Below, piece after piece: positions 18,836-28,629 of a DNA stretch of 64,000 bases (position 1 is the first letter of the stretch; the number at the start of each line of letters is the position of its first letter). The DNA is from Candidatus Thiodictyon syntrophicum (lineage in GTDB: Bacteria; Pseudomonadota; Gammaproteobacteria; Chromatiales; Chromatiaceae). The notes under the pieces were generated by a model. The model was not told the origin of the DNA. It searched no databases and saw only the letters and a list, made by a program, of their open reading frames with translations. Where the stretch lies: NCBI RefSeq assembly GCF_002813775.1, contig NZ_CP020370.1:6039501-6103500 (forward strand), given 5' to 3'. The translations under genes were made by a program, and so were the position numbers.

Positions 18836-20563
18836 ATGCGCACCTCGCTATTTCCACTCCAGACCATCAAGGAGACCCCGGCCGACGCCGAGGTCGCAAG
18901 CCACCAACTGATGCTGCGCGCGGGCCTGATCCGCAAGCTCGCGGCCGGCCTCTACACCTGGCTGCCGCTGGGCCTGCGCGTGCTGCGCAAGGTCGAGCGC
19001 ATCGTCCGGGAGGAAATGGAGCGCGCCGGCGCGCTCGAGGTCCTGATGCCGGCGGTGCAGCCCGCCGAGCTGTGGCAGGAATCGGGGCGCTGGGATCAGT
19101 ACGGCCCGGAGTTGCTGCGCTTCAAGGACCGCCACCAGCGCGAATTCTGCTTCGGCCCGACGCATGAGGAGATCATCACCGAGTTGGCCCGCAACGAGCT
19201 CAAGAGCTACAAGCAGTTGCCGATCAACTTCTATCAGATCCAGACCAAGTTCCGCGACGAGATCAGGCCCCGCTTCGGCGTCATGCGCGCCCGCGAGTTC
19301 CTGATGAAGGACGCCTACTCCTTCCACGCGGACGACGCCTCGCTGGCGGCGACCTACGCGGTGATGCATGCGGCCTACTCGCGCATCTTCACCCGCTGCG
19401 GACTCGATTTCCGCCCGGTCCAGGCCGACACCGGCAGCATCGGCGGCAACGCCTCCCACGAATTCCACGTCCTGGCCGCCGCCGGCGAGGACGCCATCGC
19501 CTTCTCGTCCGGCGGCGACTATGCCGCCAACGTGGAGTTGGCCGAGGCCCTGGCCGCGGTCGCGACGGCACCGGCACCGACGCAGGACGCACGGCTGGTG
19601 GACACCCCCAAGGCCCGCACCATCGCCGACCTGGTCGAGCAGTTCGGCCTGCCCATCGAGTGCACCGTCAAGACCCTGGTGGTGGCCGCCGCGGACGGCG
19701 TCCCGGGCGGCCTGGTGGCACTGCTGGTGCGCGGGGACCATGAACTCAACGCGGTAAAGGCCGCCAAGCTCCCGCAGGTCGCCGCGCCCCTGCGTATGGC
19801 AAGCGAGGCCGAGATCCGCACCGCCATCGGCGCCGGCCCCGGCTCGCTGGGCCCCAAGGAGCTGGCACTGCCCTGCATCGTCGACCGCGCCGCGGCCGTC
19901 GCCGCCGACTTCAGCGCCGGGGCCAACCAGGATGGCCGGCACTGGTTCGGCCTCAACTGGGGCCGCGACCTGCCGCTGCCGACGGTCGCCGATCTGCGCA
20001 ACGTAGTGGACGGCGACCCGAGTCCCGCCGGCGACGGCACCCTGCGCATCGCGCGCGGCATCGAGGTCGGTCACATCTTCCAACTCGGGCGCAAATACAG
20101 CGACGCCATGAAGGCCACCGTCCTGGGGGAGGACGGCAAGGCACTCACCATGACCATGGGCTGCTACGGCATCGGCGTGTCGCGGGTGGTGGCTGCCGCC
20201 ATCGAGCAGCACCACGACGAGCGCGGCATCTGCTGGCCCACCCCCATTGCCCCCTTCGCGGTCGCGCTTCTGCCCATGAAGCTCAGTAAGTCCTACCGGG
20301 TACGCGACACCACCGAGCAAATCTACGCCGACCTCCAGGCGGCCGGCATCGAGGTCCTGCTGGACGACCGCGACGCCCGCCCCGGATTTATGTTCGCCGA
20401 CATGGAACTGATCGGCATCCCCCACCGGGTGGTGGTGGGCGACAAGGGGCTGGACGACGGGATGGTCGAATACAAGGGCCGCCGGGATGCACAGATGCAG
20501 TTGATCCCGCTCACGCAGATCGTCGCCTTCCTGGTCGAGCGGCTGCGCCCGGAGTCGGCCTGA
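18836..20563 (+). CDS. proS: Prolyl-tRNA synthetase (bacterial type with editing domain)
   Basis: Charges tRNA-Pro. The 575 residues match the bacterial ProS length. Class II motifs are present: motif 1 region ([20 protein letters not shown]), motif 2 ([20 protein letters not shown]) and motif 3 ([19 protein letters not shown]). The editing (INS) domain lies between motifs 2 and 3 ([24 protein letters not shown]). ATG 18836 ([20 protein letters not shown]) is the conserved start. fabA follows after 105 bases on the same strand. Confidence 0.97.
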   Translation: MRTSLFPLQTIKETPADAEVASHQLMLRAGLIRKLAAGLYTWLPLGLRVLRKVERIVREEMERAGALEVLMPAVQPAELWQESGRWDQYGPELLRFKDRHQREFCFGPTHEEIITELARNELKSYKQLPINFYQIQTKFRDEIRPRFGVMRAREFLMKDAYSFHADDASLAATYAVMHAAYSRIFTRCGLDFRPVQADTGSIGGNASHEFHVLAAAGEDAIAFSSGGDYAANVELAEALAAVATAPAPTQDARLVDTPKARTIADLVEQFGLPIECTVKTLVVAAADGVPGGLVALLVRGDHELNAVKAAKLPQVAAPLRMASEAEIRTAIGAGPGSLGPKELALPCIVDRAAAVAADFSAGANQDGRHWFGLNWGRDLPLPTVADLRNVVDGDPSPAGDGTLRIARGIEVGHIFQLGRKYSDAMKATVLGEDGKALTMTMGCYGIGVSRVVAAAIEQHHDERGICWPTPIAPFAVALLPMKLSKSYRVRDTTEQIYADLQAAGIEVLLDDRDARPGFMFADMELIGIPHRVVVGDKGLDDGMVEYKGRRDAQMQLIPLTQIVAFLVERLRPESA

Positions 20564-20668
20564 AGCGAGATTGCCCGCGCGACACGCGCAATGCCTCAGC
20601 CTGAAACGCCGGCCGCACCGGCGACGCGACCTGAACTTTATGCAACCGGACACGACCCCCTGAGCCCC

Positions 20669-21181
20669 ATGAAAGAAGCCTCCTTCGACCGCGATCAACT
20701 CCTGGCCTGCGGGCACGGCGCCATGTTCGGCCCGGGCAATGCCCAATTGCCGATTCCCAATATGCTGATGATGGATCGGGTGATCCGGATCGCGAATCAC
20801 GGCGGCGCCAACCTGAAGGGCGAGATCCTGGCCGAACTCGATATCCACCCGGACCTGTGGTTCTTCCAGTGCCACTTCCCCGGCGACCCGGTCATGCCCG
20901 GCTGCCTGGGTCTCGACGCCCTCTGGCAATTGGTCGGCTTCTACCTCGCGTGGGTCGGCAACCCCGGCCACGGGCGGGCCCTGGGGGTCGGCGAGGTCAA
21001 ATTCACCGGCCAGGTGCTGCCCACCGCGTCGAAGGTCACTTATCACATCGACATGAAGCGGGTCATCAGCCGCAAGCTGGTGCTGGGCATCGGCGACGGC
21101 ATGGTCCAGGTCGACGGCCGGACCATCTATACCGCCAAGGACCTGCGGGTGGGGCTCTTTACCTCGACCGAGGGCTTCTAG
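20669..21181 (+). CDS. fabA: 3-hydroxydecanoyl-ACP dehydratase/isomerase
   Basis: Introduces the cis double bond in anaerobic unsaturated fatty acid synthesis. The catalytic His ([15 protein letters not shown]) and Asp ([13 protein letters not shown]) are present, as are [12 protein letters not shown] and [14 protein letters not shown] 20669 gives 170 residues, matching the family; an in-frame ATG at 20591 would add 26 poorly conserved residues. No fabB neighbour is visible. The stop codon touches a 16-bp perfect palindrome. Confidence 0.95.
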   Translation: MKEASFDRDQLLACGHGAMFGPGNAQLPIPNMLMMDRVIRIANHGGANLKGEILAELDIHPDLWFFQCHFPGDPVMPGCLGLDALWQLVGFYLAWVGNPGHGRALGVGEVKFTGQVLPTASKVTYHIDMKRVISRKLVLGIGDGMVQVDGRTIYTAKDLRVGLFTSTEGF

Positions 21182-21216
21182 TTTCATTTCTTGACATCCC
21201 TGTCAAGAAATGAAAC
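21181..21216. promoter_or_regulatory. Perfect 16-bp inverted repeat between fabA and a toxin-antitoxin pair
   Basis: GTTTCATTTCTTGACA, loop TCCC, then its exact complement. It is AT-rich and begins with the last base of the fabA stop. No T-tract follows, so it is a weak terminator candidate. It lies 70 bases upstream of the antitoxin start and each arm contains TTGACA, so it could instead be an operator/promoter of the toxin-antitoxin genes. Confidence 0.5.
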
Positions 21217-21285
21217 CGGATGTTATCTCATTCTGACGCTGGAGCGTCCGGACTTGCTCCCAAACCGCCAAGAGGTCGTCATTTT

Positions 21286-21507
21286 ATGCACGTTGCAACT
21301 GGTACTGTCGTGTCCGGCAAGGTCGTGCTCGACCAACCGGGTCTTGACGACGGCACGGGCGTCTACGTTCTTACTCGAAATGCCCCTGCAGCGCCAAAGC
21401 TATCGACTAACGAGTTGGCCGAGTTGGAGGCTGGCCTCGCGGAGGCCGATCGTGACGAGACGATCTCGGGCGCAGAGTTCTTCGCGCAATTGCGCCGTCA
21501 CGGATAA
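21286..21507 (+). CDS. Antitoxin of a type II toxin-antitoxin pair
   Basis: 73 residues. The N-terminal half (MHVATGTVVSGKVVLDQPGL, DDGTGVYVLTR) is the beta-rich head of small antitoxins paired with ParE/RelE-like toxins. The C-terminal half (LSTNELAELEAGLAEADRDE, TISGAEFFAQLRRHG) is the acidic toxin-binding helix. ATG 21286 has AGAGGT at a suitable distance. The toxin gene starts two bases after its stop. Confidence 0.75.
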   Translation: MHVATGTVVSGKVVLDQPGLDDGTGVYVLTRNAPAAPKLSTNELAELEAGLAEADRDETISGAEFFAQLRRHG

Positions 21508-21509
21508 GC

Positions 21510-21809
21510 GTGGCCCTCGAACTTCGGGTCACGCGGCGGGCGACCAACGAGATCGACCGCGTAGCCGCATGGTGGGCGCTACACCGCCGGGCAGCACCGG
21601 GGGCAGTGCGACTGGATTTACAGGCCGCACTGGCACTGCTGGTCGAGCAGCCCGGCATGGGAGAAGAAGTCAGGGAAGCAAGCTCACCTGGCGTGCGGCG
21701 GTTTCACCTCGATCGTATTCGCTATTGGGTCTACTACCGCGTGCGGGGCAATAAACTGGAGGTCGTATCAATCTGGCATTCCAGCCGCAGCGGCGGGCCG
21801 GCCGTGTAG
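21510..21809 (+). CDS. ParE/RelE-family toxin
   Basis: 99 residues, GTG start directly after the antitoxin stop. The ParE/RelE fold signature is visible: LRVTRRATNEIDRVAAWWAL, RLDLQAALALLVEQPGMGEE, VRRFHLDRIRYWVYYRVRGN and LEVVSIWHSSRSG. Its target (gyrase or ribosome) cannot be assigned from sequence. The pair appears intact. Confidence 0.78.
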   Translation: MALELRVTRRATNEIDRVAAWWALHRRAAPGAVRLDLQAALALLVEQPGMGEEVREASSPGVRRFHLDRIRYWVYYRVRGNKLEVVSIWHSSRSGGPAV

Positions 21810-21990
21810 CGACCGAGCCACCTTTGCCGCCCGTGAGGGATTTGCCCCGCAATCTTCAGACTCCAATTGGAAGATTACTCACGCTTGATGAAGCCTCAAG
21901 CGGGCTGATGACTACACGTATAAATTCTTCCAATATCGCCGAGTGATTAACCTGCACGAACAAGCGCGAATTGGGTTTGATGGTCCAATC
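21810..21990. other. Non-coding flank left of the insertion sequence
   Basis: No gene recognised. The stretch contains small hairpins (AATCTTC/GAAGATT near 21851-21876 and GCTTGATGAAGCCTCAAGC near 21884). A minus-strand frame of about 44 codons reads into it from the insertion-sequence edge, but it does not match the C-terminus of the antitoxin truncated on the other side. Confidence 0.4.
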
Positions 21991-23909
21991 CGGCCTTGAT
22001 CATAACTCCGCCCACCCCCGTCACGCCGCCACCAGCGTCAGCGCCGGGCGCGTGACCGGTCGCGGTCGCCGCCGCCGCGCTGGCGGCGGCAGACCGACGT
22101 GCGCCAGCACGTGGTCAAACAGCGCCGGGTGAGCCCGCCCGAAGAAGCGTTCGGCGGCGGTGGTGCCATCGGGGCGGCGGACATAATAGTTGTGCATGGC
22201 CGTCAGGGCCGCCAGCTTGCGGTCACTGAGGCGGTGACTGCCGTGATGATAAAGCGACAGGTGGCCGTTGCGCCCTTCCACACAAGAGCTACTGCGCTGG
22301 AACAGATCGGCGCAACCGCCGGCGACCGCCTCGATCTGTGCGCGGCGCGTGGGCGCCAGGGCCTGCAGCGGATGCGTCGGCTGGCGCAAGGGTTCGAGCA
22401 ACTGTGCGCTCAGCGCCGTGAGTCGATGGCGGGTGTCGGCGTGGCTGCTGCGCCCCGCCACCCGCGCCAGGTAGAGGGCCGGAATCAACTGGGTCAGAAC
22501 CGCCTGCTCCACGTCGGGCGCCAGGTCCAGGGCGTCGACCCGGGTCTGGACGCGCGCCCAGAAGAACGCCAGGGTGGCCAACCACGGCACGGTCAGGCGC
22601 TGCGCCTTGGCGAGGTGTGCGCGGGCGCGTGCGGGCAAGTCGGCCGCGTCGGCGAGGTGTGCAAGGCGTGCCCAGACGTCGGCGAAGCGGGCGGCGACCT
22701 GCGCCACGGATTGCACCTGTCCGCTCACGAGGTCGTACGGGTGATACAGCAGGCCCAGTTCACGGATCTGCTCACGGGCTTGCGTTTGGCGTGTCAGGGC
22801 CTGGGTCTGCTCGGCTTCGGCCGCGACCAGTTCAGTTAAGGCCGCGTCGCTGCGGGCCGCGAAGGCCGGTGGTCGGCCGCGCGGATGAGGGACTTGCGCG
22901 TCATACGCCCGTTGCGCGGCCTGCGCCGCGTCCAGCGGCGCCTGGGCCGCCGCGACGGCGGCGCTGGCCTGTCTGACCTGGCGGTCCAGGTGCAGACTGG
23001 TCCCCTTGGACACCTCATACTGAGCATGGAACAGGTCCGGGGAATGCTGGGCGCCGAGGTCTTGCTCGTGGTGGTGCCGTAACGCCTTGGCTTCATCACT
23101 GGTGCCTTGGATGACGGTCACCGGCATCCCCGCCAGCGCCGTCTCCAGGGCCTGCGTCCAGGTCGCCGCCGTGCGATCGGGCGCGTACTGTTCCAGCAGA
23201 ATGAAATTCGACACCGGCTCAATGGCGACCAGGCAGACGTCGGGGTGAAAGGTTTCATCCTCAGCGACCGTCAACTCCTGCGGCGGCATGCCGACAGCGA
23301 GGGCGACCCGCTGTTCCTGCGCCTGTTTGGCCACGGCCTCCTGCACCTGCACCGTCAGCGCATACTGGCTGCCATAGGAGGCCCCGACGAGCGCCGACAA
23401 GCCGCTCAGCTCCAGGAACTCACACACCATCCGCACCCCGGCGCCGGCCCGCAGGGTGATGATCAGATGCATCACCACGACCAGTTGGTGCAGCCACTGC
23501 GCCCCCGCCGGGGTCGCCAGGCACGCCGCCACCTCCACCGGCAACCCCGCCAACGGCGCCGCCGCGCGCCAGCCGCGCAACGTGCTGCGCGCCACCCCCA
23601 ACTCCGCCGCCACCTGCCGCAGCGGGTGTCCCTGCGCCAACTGGCCAGCGGCGCGCCCGCATTGCTCCGCCCGCTCCAAGCGGGTGCAGTGCTTCACCGT
23701 GCACCGCCGCGCGCCGGCCAGGCACGGCCGGGTGGCGAATGCCTGGCATCTGGGCTAAAGTCAGTGGCGGCAGGACCTTCGGACATTGTTGACTACCCCG
23801 GGTTAGTTTGCACTTCCAAGGGTATGAAAATTCGGAGGTCCTGCCAACCTCCCCGACACCGATGACCGAGTTCAGTGCTTGGTCTTGGGCGGATTTATGA
23901 TCAAGGCCG
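21991..23909 (-). mobile_element. Insertion sequence with DUF6399-type transposase
   Basis: A 1,919-bp element bounded by 24-bp terminal inverted repeats, 21991-22014 and 23886-23909, that match at 23 of 24 positions (ends begin CGGCCTTGATCATAA). One long gene fills it, and the 5' non-coding part lies on the right. No clear target-site duplication is seen: the left flank reads GGTCCAAT and the right flank ACTGACGC. At the right end it abuts codon 30 of an antitoxin gene. Confidence 0.8.
22021..23697 (-). CDS. DUF6399-family transposase
   Basis: 558 residues, GTG start. An N-terminal helix-turn-helix (LRQVAAELGVARSTLRGWRA) is followed by a large domain with likely catalytic acidic residues in VAEDETFHPDVCLVAIEPVS and VIQGTSDEAKALRHHHEQD. 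A helical insertion follows, and then the C-terminal motif SSSCVEGRNGHLSLYHHG with LAALTAMHNYYVRRPDGTTA and ERFFGR. The last block is the DUF6399 signature. I infer DDE-type chemistry; the catalytic assignment is not proven. Intact with no internal stops. Confidence 0.75.
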   Translation of the reverse strand: MKHCTRLERAEQCGRAAGQLAQGHPLRQVAAELGVARSTLRGWRAAAPLAGLPVEVAACLATPAGAQWLHQLVVVMHLIITLRAGAGVRMVCEFLELSGLSALVGASYGSQYALTVQVQEAVAKQAQEQRVALAVGMPPQELTVAEDETFHPDVCLVAIEPVSNFILLEQYAPDRTAATWTQALETALAGMPVTVIQGTSDEAKALRHHHEQDLGAQHSPDLFHAQYEVSKGTSLHLDRQVRQASAAVAAAQAPLDAAQAAQRAYDAQVPHPRGRPPAFAARSDAALTELVAAEAEQTQALTRQTQAREQIRELGLLYHPYDLVSGQVQSVAQVAARFADVWARLAHLADAADLPARARAHLAKAQRLTVPWLATLAFFWARVQTRVDALDLAPDVEQAVLTQLIPALYLARVAGRSSHADTRHRLTALSAQLLEPLRQPTHPLQALAPTRRAQIEAVAGGCADLFQRSSSCVEGRNGHLSLYHHGSHRLSDRKLAALTAMHNYYVRRPDGTTAAERFFGRAHPALFDHVLAHVGLPPPARRRRPRPVTRPALTLVAA

Positions 23910-24001
23910 ACTGACGCTCCCTGTTCCGCCCGTTTCCACGCGGAGACGAAGCGTTGGGCCATATCGGCCTCGTCGCTCACATGCAGATTGAGTGTGGTCA
24001 T
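23910..24001 (-). pseudogene. Antitoxin-like DNA-binding protein gene truncated at the insertion sequence
   Basis: ATG 24001 begins MTTLNLHVSDEADMAQRFVS, AWKRAEQGAS, after which the frame enters the insertion sequence. The opening matches the HVO_A0114-like regulators that pair with TumE-type toxins. Upstream, overlapping its ATG by ATGA, a frame of about 31 codons (down from about 24093) ends in EEADFLSDVARLRSQP, which resembles the C-terminus of such a toxin but is preceded by a stop. The missing antitoxin part is not found left of the element, so a deletion accompanied or followed insertion. Confidence 0.5.
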
Positions 24002-24187
24002 GGTTGGCTCCGCAGTCTCGCAACGTCGCTGAGAAAATCCGCCTCCTCAAAAAGCAGTTTGGCGCGCATCAGGTGAAAATGCCATAGTTCCAGTCAACAT
24101 GGCAACTGGCCCCCGACCGTCGATGCAGGCACCGAACGAAAAACGCGGACCGACGACGCTTCGTGCTCCCGATCTTGTGCTGCCGAG

Positions 24188-24212
24188 AAAAAAAGGGGCG
24201 CCAAGCGCCCCC
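24188..24212 (-). terminator. Rho-independent terminator of rubrerythrin
   Basis: On the minus strand GGGGCGC, loop TTG, GCGCCCC, then seven T. It lies 30 bases after the rubrerythrin stop. Confidence 0.9.
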
Positions 24213-24242
24213 TTCGATTTACAGAACCTTGCCGCCCGCCGC

Positions 24243-24662
24243 TCAGCTCTCGAGATGATCGAGCGCCTTCTGGAAGCGGTTGGCGTGGGAGCGCTCGGCC
24301 TTGGCCAGGGTCTCGAACCAGTCGGCGATCTCGTCGAAGCCCTCGGCGCGGGCGGACTTGGCCATGCCGGGGTACATATCGGTATATTCGTGGGTTTCGC
24401 CGACGATGGCCGCCTTGAGGTTGGCGGCGGTGGGGCCGATCGGCAGGCCGGTCGCCGGATCGCCGACGATCTCCAGATACTCCAGGTGGCCGTGGGCATG
24501 GCCGGTTTCACCCTCGGCGGTGGAGCGGAACACGGCCGCCACATCGTTATAACCCTCCACGTCGGCCTTGGCGGCAAAATAGAGGTAACGGCGGTTGGCC
24601 TGGGACTCGCCCGCGAAGGCCTCTTTGAGATGGGTCTCGGTCTTGCTGCCCTTGAGTTCCAT
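24243..24662 (-). CDS. Rubrerythrin-type diiron protein without rubredoxin domain
   Basis: Peroxide-scavenging ferritin-like four-helix protein of the cytoplasm. 139 residues, ATG 24662 with GAGGAAA seven bases upstream. Iron ligands are visible as [42 protein letters not shown] and [11 protein letters not shown]. The C-terminal CxxC rubredoxin module of classical rubrerythrin is absent, as in the short sulerythrin-like forms. It stands as a single transcription unit with its own terminator. The roughly 300 bases upstream hold no other gene, and I could not place a convincing promoter there. Confidence 0.9.
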   Translation of the reverse strand: MELKGSKTETHLKEAFAGESQANRRYLYFAAKADVEGYNDVAAVFRSTAEGETGHAHGHLEYLEIVGDPATGLPIGPTAANLKAAIVGETHEYTDMYPGMAKSARAEGFDEIADWFETLAKAERSHANRFQKALDHLES

Positions 24663-24981
24663 AACGGTTTCCTCGGTTGGATGGGGGTTGCTGCGCCTGC
24701 GCGGGCAGACATAGTGACGGGCGGCGGATTTCCCAACTGGTTTGTTCCGATGACCCCGATCGTCGGCCATCATGCGGCCTCGCCCACATTGAAGCACTTT
24801 GTGTATCCTGGCAACTGACCCGCGGGGCAGCGACCCACCTGCGGCAGGGTTCGGGGGGCACACGCGGAGCACAGCGGGGATCCGAACGCCGGAACTGTGA
24901 TCGATTTCCGTGCAGCCGATCCGCCATCTTGCTAAAAGGCTCTGTGACAGGCGATCCGAAACGCAACTAGCCGATAAAATA

Positions 24982-25851
24982 ATGGAAAACACAGCGCCAT
25001 CGATCCCGCGGACGCACCATGCACCCCCCCGACCCAAGACTGACGGGGCCCCAGCCTCGCACCCACGAGCGCTGCGACTGATCCAGATCAGCGACTCGCA
25101 CCTGTTCGCCCACCCCGAGGGCCGCCTGCTGGGGCTGAACACGCGCCGCAGCTTCCAGGCCGTCCTGGCGCTGGCCCTGGACGGTGGGACGCCCGCGGAC
25201 GGCCTGGTGATGACCGGTGACCTGGTCCAGGACGAGACCGCCGAGGGGTATGCCTACCTGGCCCGGGTGCTGGAGGACACCGGTATCCCCTGCTTTTGCA
25301 TCCCCGGCAACCACGACCGCCGGGACCTGATGGAGGAGTGGCTGGGGGCGGCGGCCATGGGGCCGATCGCGGACAATCGCATCGACGGCTGGAACCTGAT
25401 CTTCCTGGATTCGACCCTGCCTGGTGAAGACGGGGGCCGCCTCACCCGCCGCCAGGTACACCACATGGACACTCTGCTGCAGCGCGACCCCGGCCCCTGC
25501 CTGGTTTTTCTCCACCAGCACCCGCTGCCGATCGGGAGCGCCTGGATGGACACCATGGGGGTCACCAACGGTGCCCAACTGCTGGCGGTGTGCGACCGTC
25601 ACCCGCACCTCAAGGCGGTGATCTGCGGTCACATCCACCAGGAGTTCAGTGTGAGCCGCGGGCATTATCAGATCCTCGGCACCCCTTCAACCTGCTTTCA
25701 GTTCCTGCCCGCGAGCCCGGATTTCGCCCTGGACGCACGCACCCCGGGCTACCGCGAGCTGCACCTGCACCCGGACGGACGCCTCGACACCCGGGTGGTC
25801 CGCCTGGCCGCGTACCCGGAACCCCTGGCCCTCGACGCGACCGGCTATTGA
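24982..25851 (+). CDS. cpdA: 3',5'-cyclic-AMP phosphodiesterase (class III, CpdA-like)
   Basis: Binuclear metallophosphoesterase that hydrolyses cAMP. Metal motifs appear in order: DSH (LIQISDSHLF), GD (MTGDLVQDE), GNHD (CIPGNHDRRDL), H (VFLHQHPLPIGS) and GHxH (VICGHIHQEFSV). 289 residues; ATG 24982 lies in an AT-rich segment. The first 30 residues are proline-rich and not conserved. Substrate assignment rests on the CpdA-like spacing and on the PLPIGSAWMD region. Confidence 0.88.
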   Translation: MENTAPSIPRTHHAPPRPKTDGAPASHPRALRLIQISDSHLFAHPEGRLLGLNTRRSFQAVLALALDGGTPADGLVMTGDLVQDETAEGYAYLARVLEDTGIPCFCIPGNHDRRDLMEEWLGAAAMGPIADNRIDGWNLIFLDSTLPGEDGGRLTRRQVHHMDTLLQRDPGPCLVFLHQHPLPIGSAWMDTMGVTNGAQLLAVCDRHPHLKAVICGHIHQEFSVSRGHYQILGTPSTCFQFLPASPDFALDARTPGYRELHLHPDGRLDTRVVRLAAYPEPLALDATGY

Positions 25852-25864
25852 CCCGGGACGCGCC

Positions 25865-26182
25865 TCAGTCGACTGAGAACCCGGACCAGGGGCGATACTC
25901 CCGCGGTTCGCAGGTGACGGCGCTGACCCGCGCCATGGGCGGGCCCGCGCGCAGCCAGTCGCGCAGTTGCGCAACCGCGGCGGCGGACCCGCACGCCAGC
26001 ACCTCGACCCGGCCGTCGGGCAGATTGCGGGCATAGCCGGTGACCCCGAACCGCAGCGCCTGCTCGCGCGCCGCGCCGCGGAAATAGACCCCCTGGACCC
26101 GTCCCTCGACCAGACATCGGCGGCAGATCGGCGGCTCGTCGCCGACCTGCGCCCCAAGATCATCGGTCATCGCATCAGCCAT
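25865..26182 (-). CDS. Acylphosphatase
   Basis: 105 residues. The acylphosphatase core is complete: VEGRVQGVYFRGAAREQALR contains the catalytic Arg, and VTGYARNLPDGRVEVLACG contains the catalytic Asn. It hydrolyses carboxyl-phosphate bonds. The first 20 residues include Cys and acidic residues and are not conserved; ATG at 26182 or 26170 could be used. Convergent with cpdA, with 13 bases between the stops. Confidence 0.9.
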   Translation of the reverse strand: MADAMTDDLGAQVGDEPPICRRCLVEGRVQGVYFRGAAREQALRFGVTGYARNLPDGRVEVLACGSAAAVAQLRDWLRAGPPMARVSAVTCEPREYRPWSGFSVD

Positions 26183-26347
26183 GGCGCCCCACCCCGCTCC
26201 AGCCGATGTGCCGGGTCTGACCGGGGCGCCTTGGTGCCGCGACGGGTCGCGCCGGGCAGGAAAGGTCTTGGATCATGGGCGAAGGCTCCGTTGAAAAAGG
26301 TTGAGTGACACCGGCAACAGACTACAACATATTGATATTTTGTTTAT

Positions 26348-26378
26348 TTGCTGACCTGCGCGCGTCTTGGGTTACACT
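26348..26378 (+). promoter_or_regulatory. Possible promoter upstream of wrbA
   Basis: Within the AT-rich stretch of the 277-base gap between acylphosphatase and wrbA, TTGCTG (26348) is followed after 18-19 bases by TTACACT (26372). This is a weak sigma70 match; the rest of the gap shows nothing else. Confidence 0.3.
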
Positions 26379-26381
26379 TGA

Positions 26382-27074
<693 letters not shown>

Positions 27075-27094
27075 CCGGCAGTGGCCGCGGCCCC

Positions 27095-27808
27095 GTGCCC
27101 ACCCCTGCCCTGCAACTGCACCTGCCGATCGAGCTGGTCCGCGAGCCGACCCTGGCCGAATACCTGCCGGGACCGAATGCGGAGGCGGTCGCGGCCGTGC
27201 GGGGCACCGCGAGCGGACAGGGTGAGCCCTTCATCTTCCTGTTCGGCCCCCCGGAGACGGGCAAGACCCATCTGTTGCAGGCCGCCTGTCTGGCCGCCGC
27301 CCGCGCGGGCCGTCAGGCCCACTATATCCCGCTTGGGCGCCCGGGGATCGCGCCGGACATACTGGAGGCCCTGGAGCGACTGGACCTGGTGGCCCTGGAC
27401 GATGTACACCGCATTGCCGGACAGCCGGCCTGGGAGCGGGCCGTCTTCGACCTCTTCAACCGGCTGCGCGAGCGTGGGCGTGCCCTGGTCGCCGCCGCCG
27501 CCCAGCCCCCGGACGATCTGGCACTCGGCTTGGCGGACCTGCGCTCACGCCTGCACTGGGGACCCCGCTATCGGCTGCTCCCACTGACCGAGCCCGATAG
27601 CGAGACCCTGCTCAACGAGTCCGCCCGCCGCCGCGGGATACCCCTGCCCCCGGAGGTGACGCGCTACATCCTGACCCACCATCCGCGCAACCCCTGCGCG
27701 CTCTTGGACCTGGTCGCGCGCATCGACAGCCTGTCCCTGCGCGAACAGCGCCCGCCCACCATTCCGCTGGTGCGCCGCATCATGCGCGACGACGCGGGCT
27801 GCCGGTAG
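27095..27808 (+). CDS. hda: DnaA regulatory inactivator Hda
   Basis: A DnaA-like AAA+ protein that, with the loaded beta clamp, stimulates ATP hydrolysis by DnaA after initiation. GTG start. The N-terminal clamp-binding motif QLHLPI is at residues 7-12. Walker A is FGPPETGKTHLLQAA, Walker B LDLVALDDVHRIAG, and the sensor region RNPCALLDLVARIDSL. It lacks the DnaA C-terminal DNA-binding domain, as expected at 237 residues. The position next to a phosphatidyltransferase and purMN matches gammaproteobacterial order. Confidence 0.92.
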   Translation: MPTPALQLHLPIELVREPTLAEYLPGPNAEAVAAVRGTASGQGEPFIFLFGPPETGKTHLLQAACLAAARAGRQAHYIPLGRPGIAPDILEALERLDLVALDDVHRIAGQPAWERAVFDLFNRLRERGRALVAAAAQPPDDLALGLADLRSRLHWGPRYRLLPLTEPDSETLLNESARRRGIPLPPEVTRYILTHHPRNPCALLDLVARIDSLSLREQRPPTIPLVRRIMRDDAGCR

Positions 27809-27914
27809 CGGGCAGCGCACTTCGCGCCAGCCCCGGACCCCTGGCTGGTTAGAGAAACGCCCTCTCTACCTCGTCGATCGCTTGCGTGGTATCGGGGTCC
27901 GCACCGGGGCGTCG

Positions 27915-28472
27915 CTACTCATCACGCCAACCGTGCGTGCGGGCCTTGGCCGACCAGACCAATACGTACTGCACACCGCTCACCAGGATGGTGACCAGAC
28001 AGGCCCAGGTCAGGCTCGTGATCACCCAGCCCGGCAGCGGCATGGGTCCGGCGTCCGTGATGGCGGCGACCACGAGCACGAGTTGGAAGAGGGTGTTGAT
28101 CTTGCTGGTCAGGGTGGGAGCGGCCTCCAGTTCCTCGACCCGGTAGTTGTAGAGCAGCGCCCCGGCGACGATCACCAGGTCCCGAAAGATGACCGCCAGC
28201 ACCAGCCACACCGGGATCAGACCCATAGAGCCCAGCACCAGGAAACAGCTCACCAGCAGGGTCTTGTCGGCCACGGGGTCAAGGATGCCGCCGAGACGAC
28301 TTTGCCAGCCGTAATTCTTGGCCAGGAAGCCGTCGACCCCGTCGGAGACCCCGGCGACGGCAAAGAGCACCAGCGCCCAGCCGAATTGTTGGGACAACAG
28401 CAGCCACACCACCGGGATCACGGCGACCAGGCGTAGTGCACTGATGACGTTGGGAAGGTCTCTGAGCCTCAC
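27915..28472 (-). CDS. CDP-alcohol phosphatidyltransferase family membrane protein
   Basis: Integral membrane enzyme for phospholipid head-group transfer. The CAP signature is [20 protein letters not shown] followed by ILDPVADK, with all four acidic residues but AK in place of the usual AR. Several hydrophobic helices are seen ([40 protein letters not shown]). GTG 28472 gives 185 residues; the frame extends to 28550 but the added residues are unlikely. Phosphatidylglycerophosphate synthase is one possibility, but the second half is not clearly PgsA-like and the substrate is left open. Confidence 0.8.
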   Translation of the reverse strand: MRLRDLPNVISALRLVAVIPVVWLLLSQQFGWALVLFAVAGVSDGVDGFLAKNYGWQSRLGGILDPVADKTLLVSCFLVLGSMGLIPVWLVLAVIFRDLVIVAGALLYNYRVEELEAAPTLTSKINTLFQLVLVVAAITDAGPMPLPGWVITSLTWACLVTILVSGVQYVLVWSAKARTHGWRDE

Positions 28473-28629
28473 ATGGGTAGACCGATGGCGCCGCAGACCG
28501 GCCCGGCCGCAACATGCTAGCCGGATGCGGCGCCGCTGTCCAAGGGACATGGATGAACTTCGGATGAACCGGGGTGCCGGACCAAGCTTGCGGGTAGAAT
28601 CAGCGCACGTACCCCACCGGAGCCCCCGC

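Noticed and set aside
18848-21187. Very long minus-strand frame (779 codons)
   Set aside because: It is antisense to proS and fabA and reflects high GC third positions, not a gene.
27095-27808. Replication initiator DnaA / chromosome origin
   Set aside because: The protein lacks the C-terminal DNA-binding domain and carries the Hda clamp motif; no cluster of DnaA boxes was seen.
27915-28472. Firm assignment as PgsA
   Set aside because: Only the CDP-alcohol phosphotransferase signature is certain; the C-terminal half is not distinctive enough to name the substrate.
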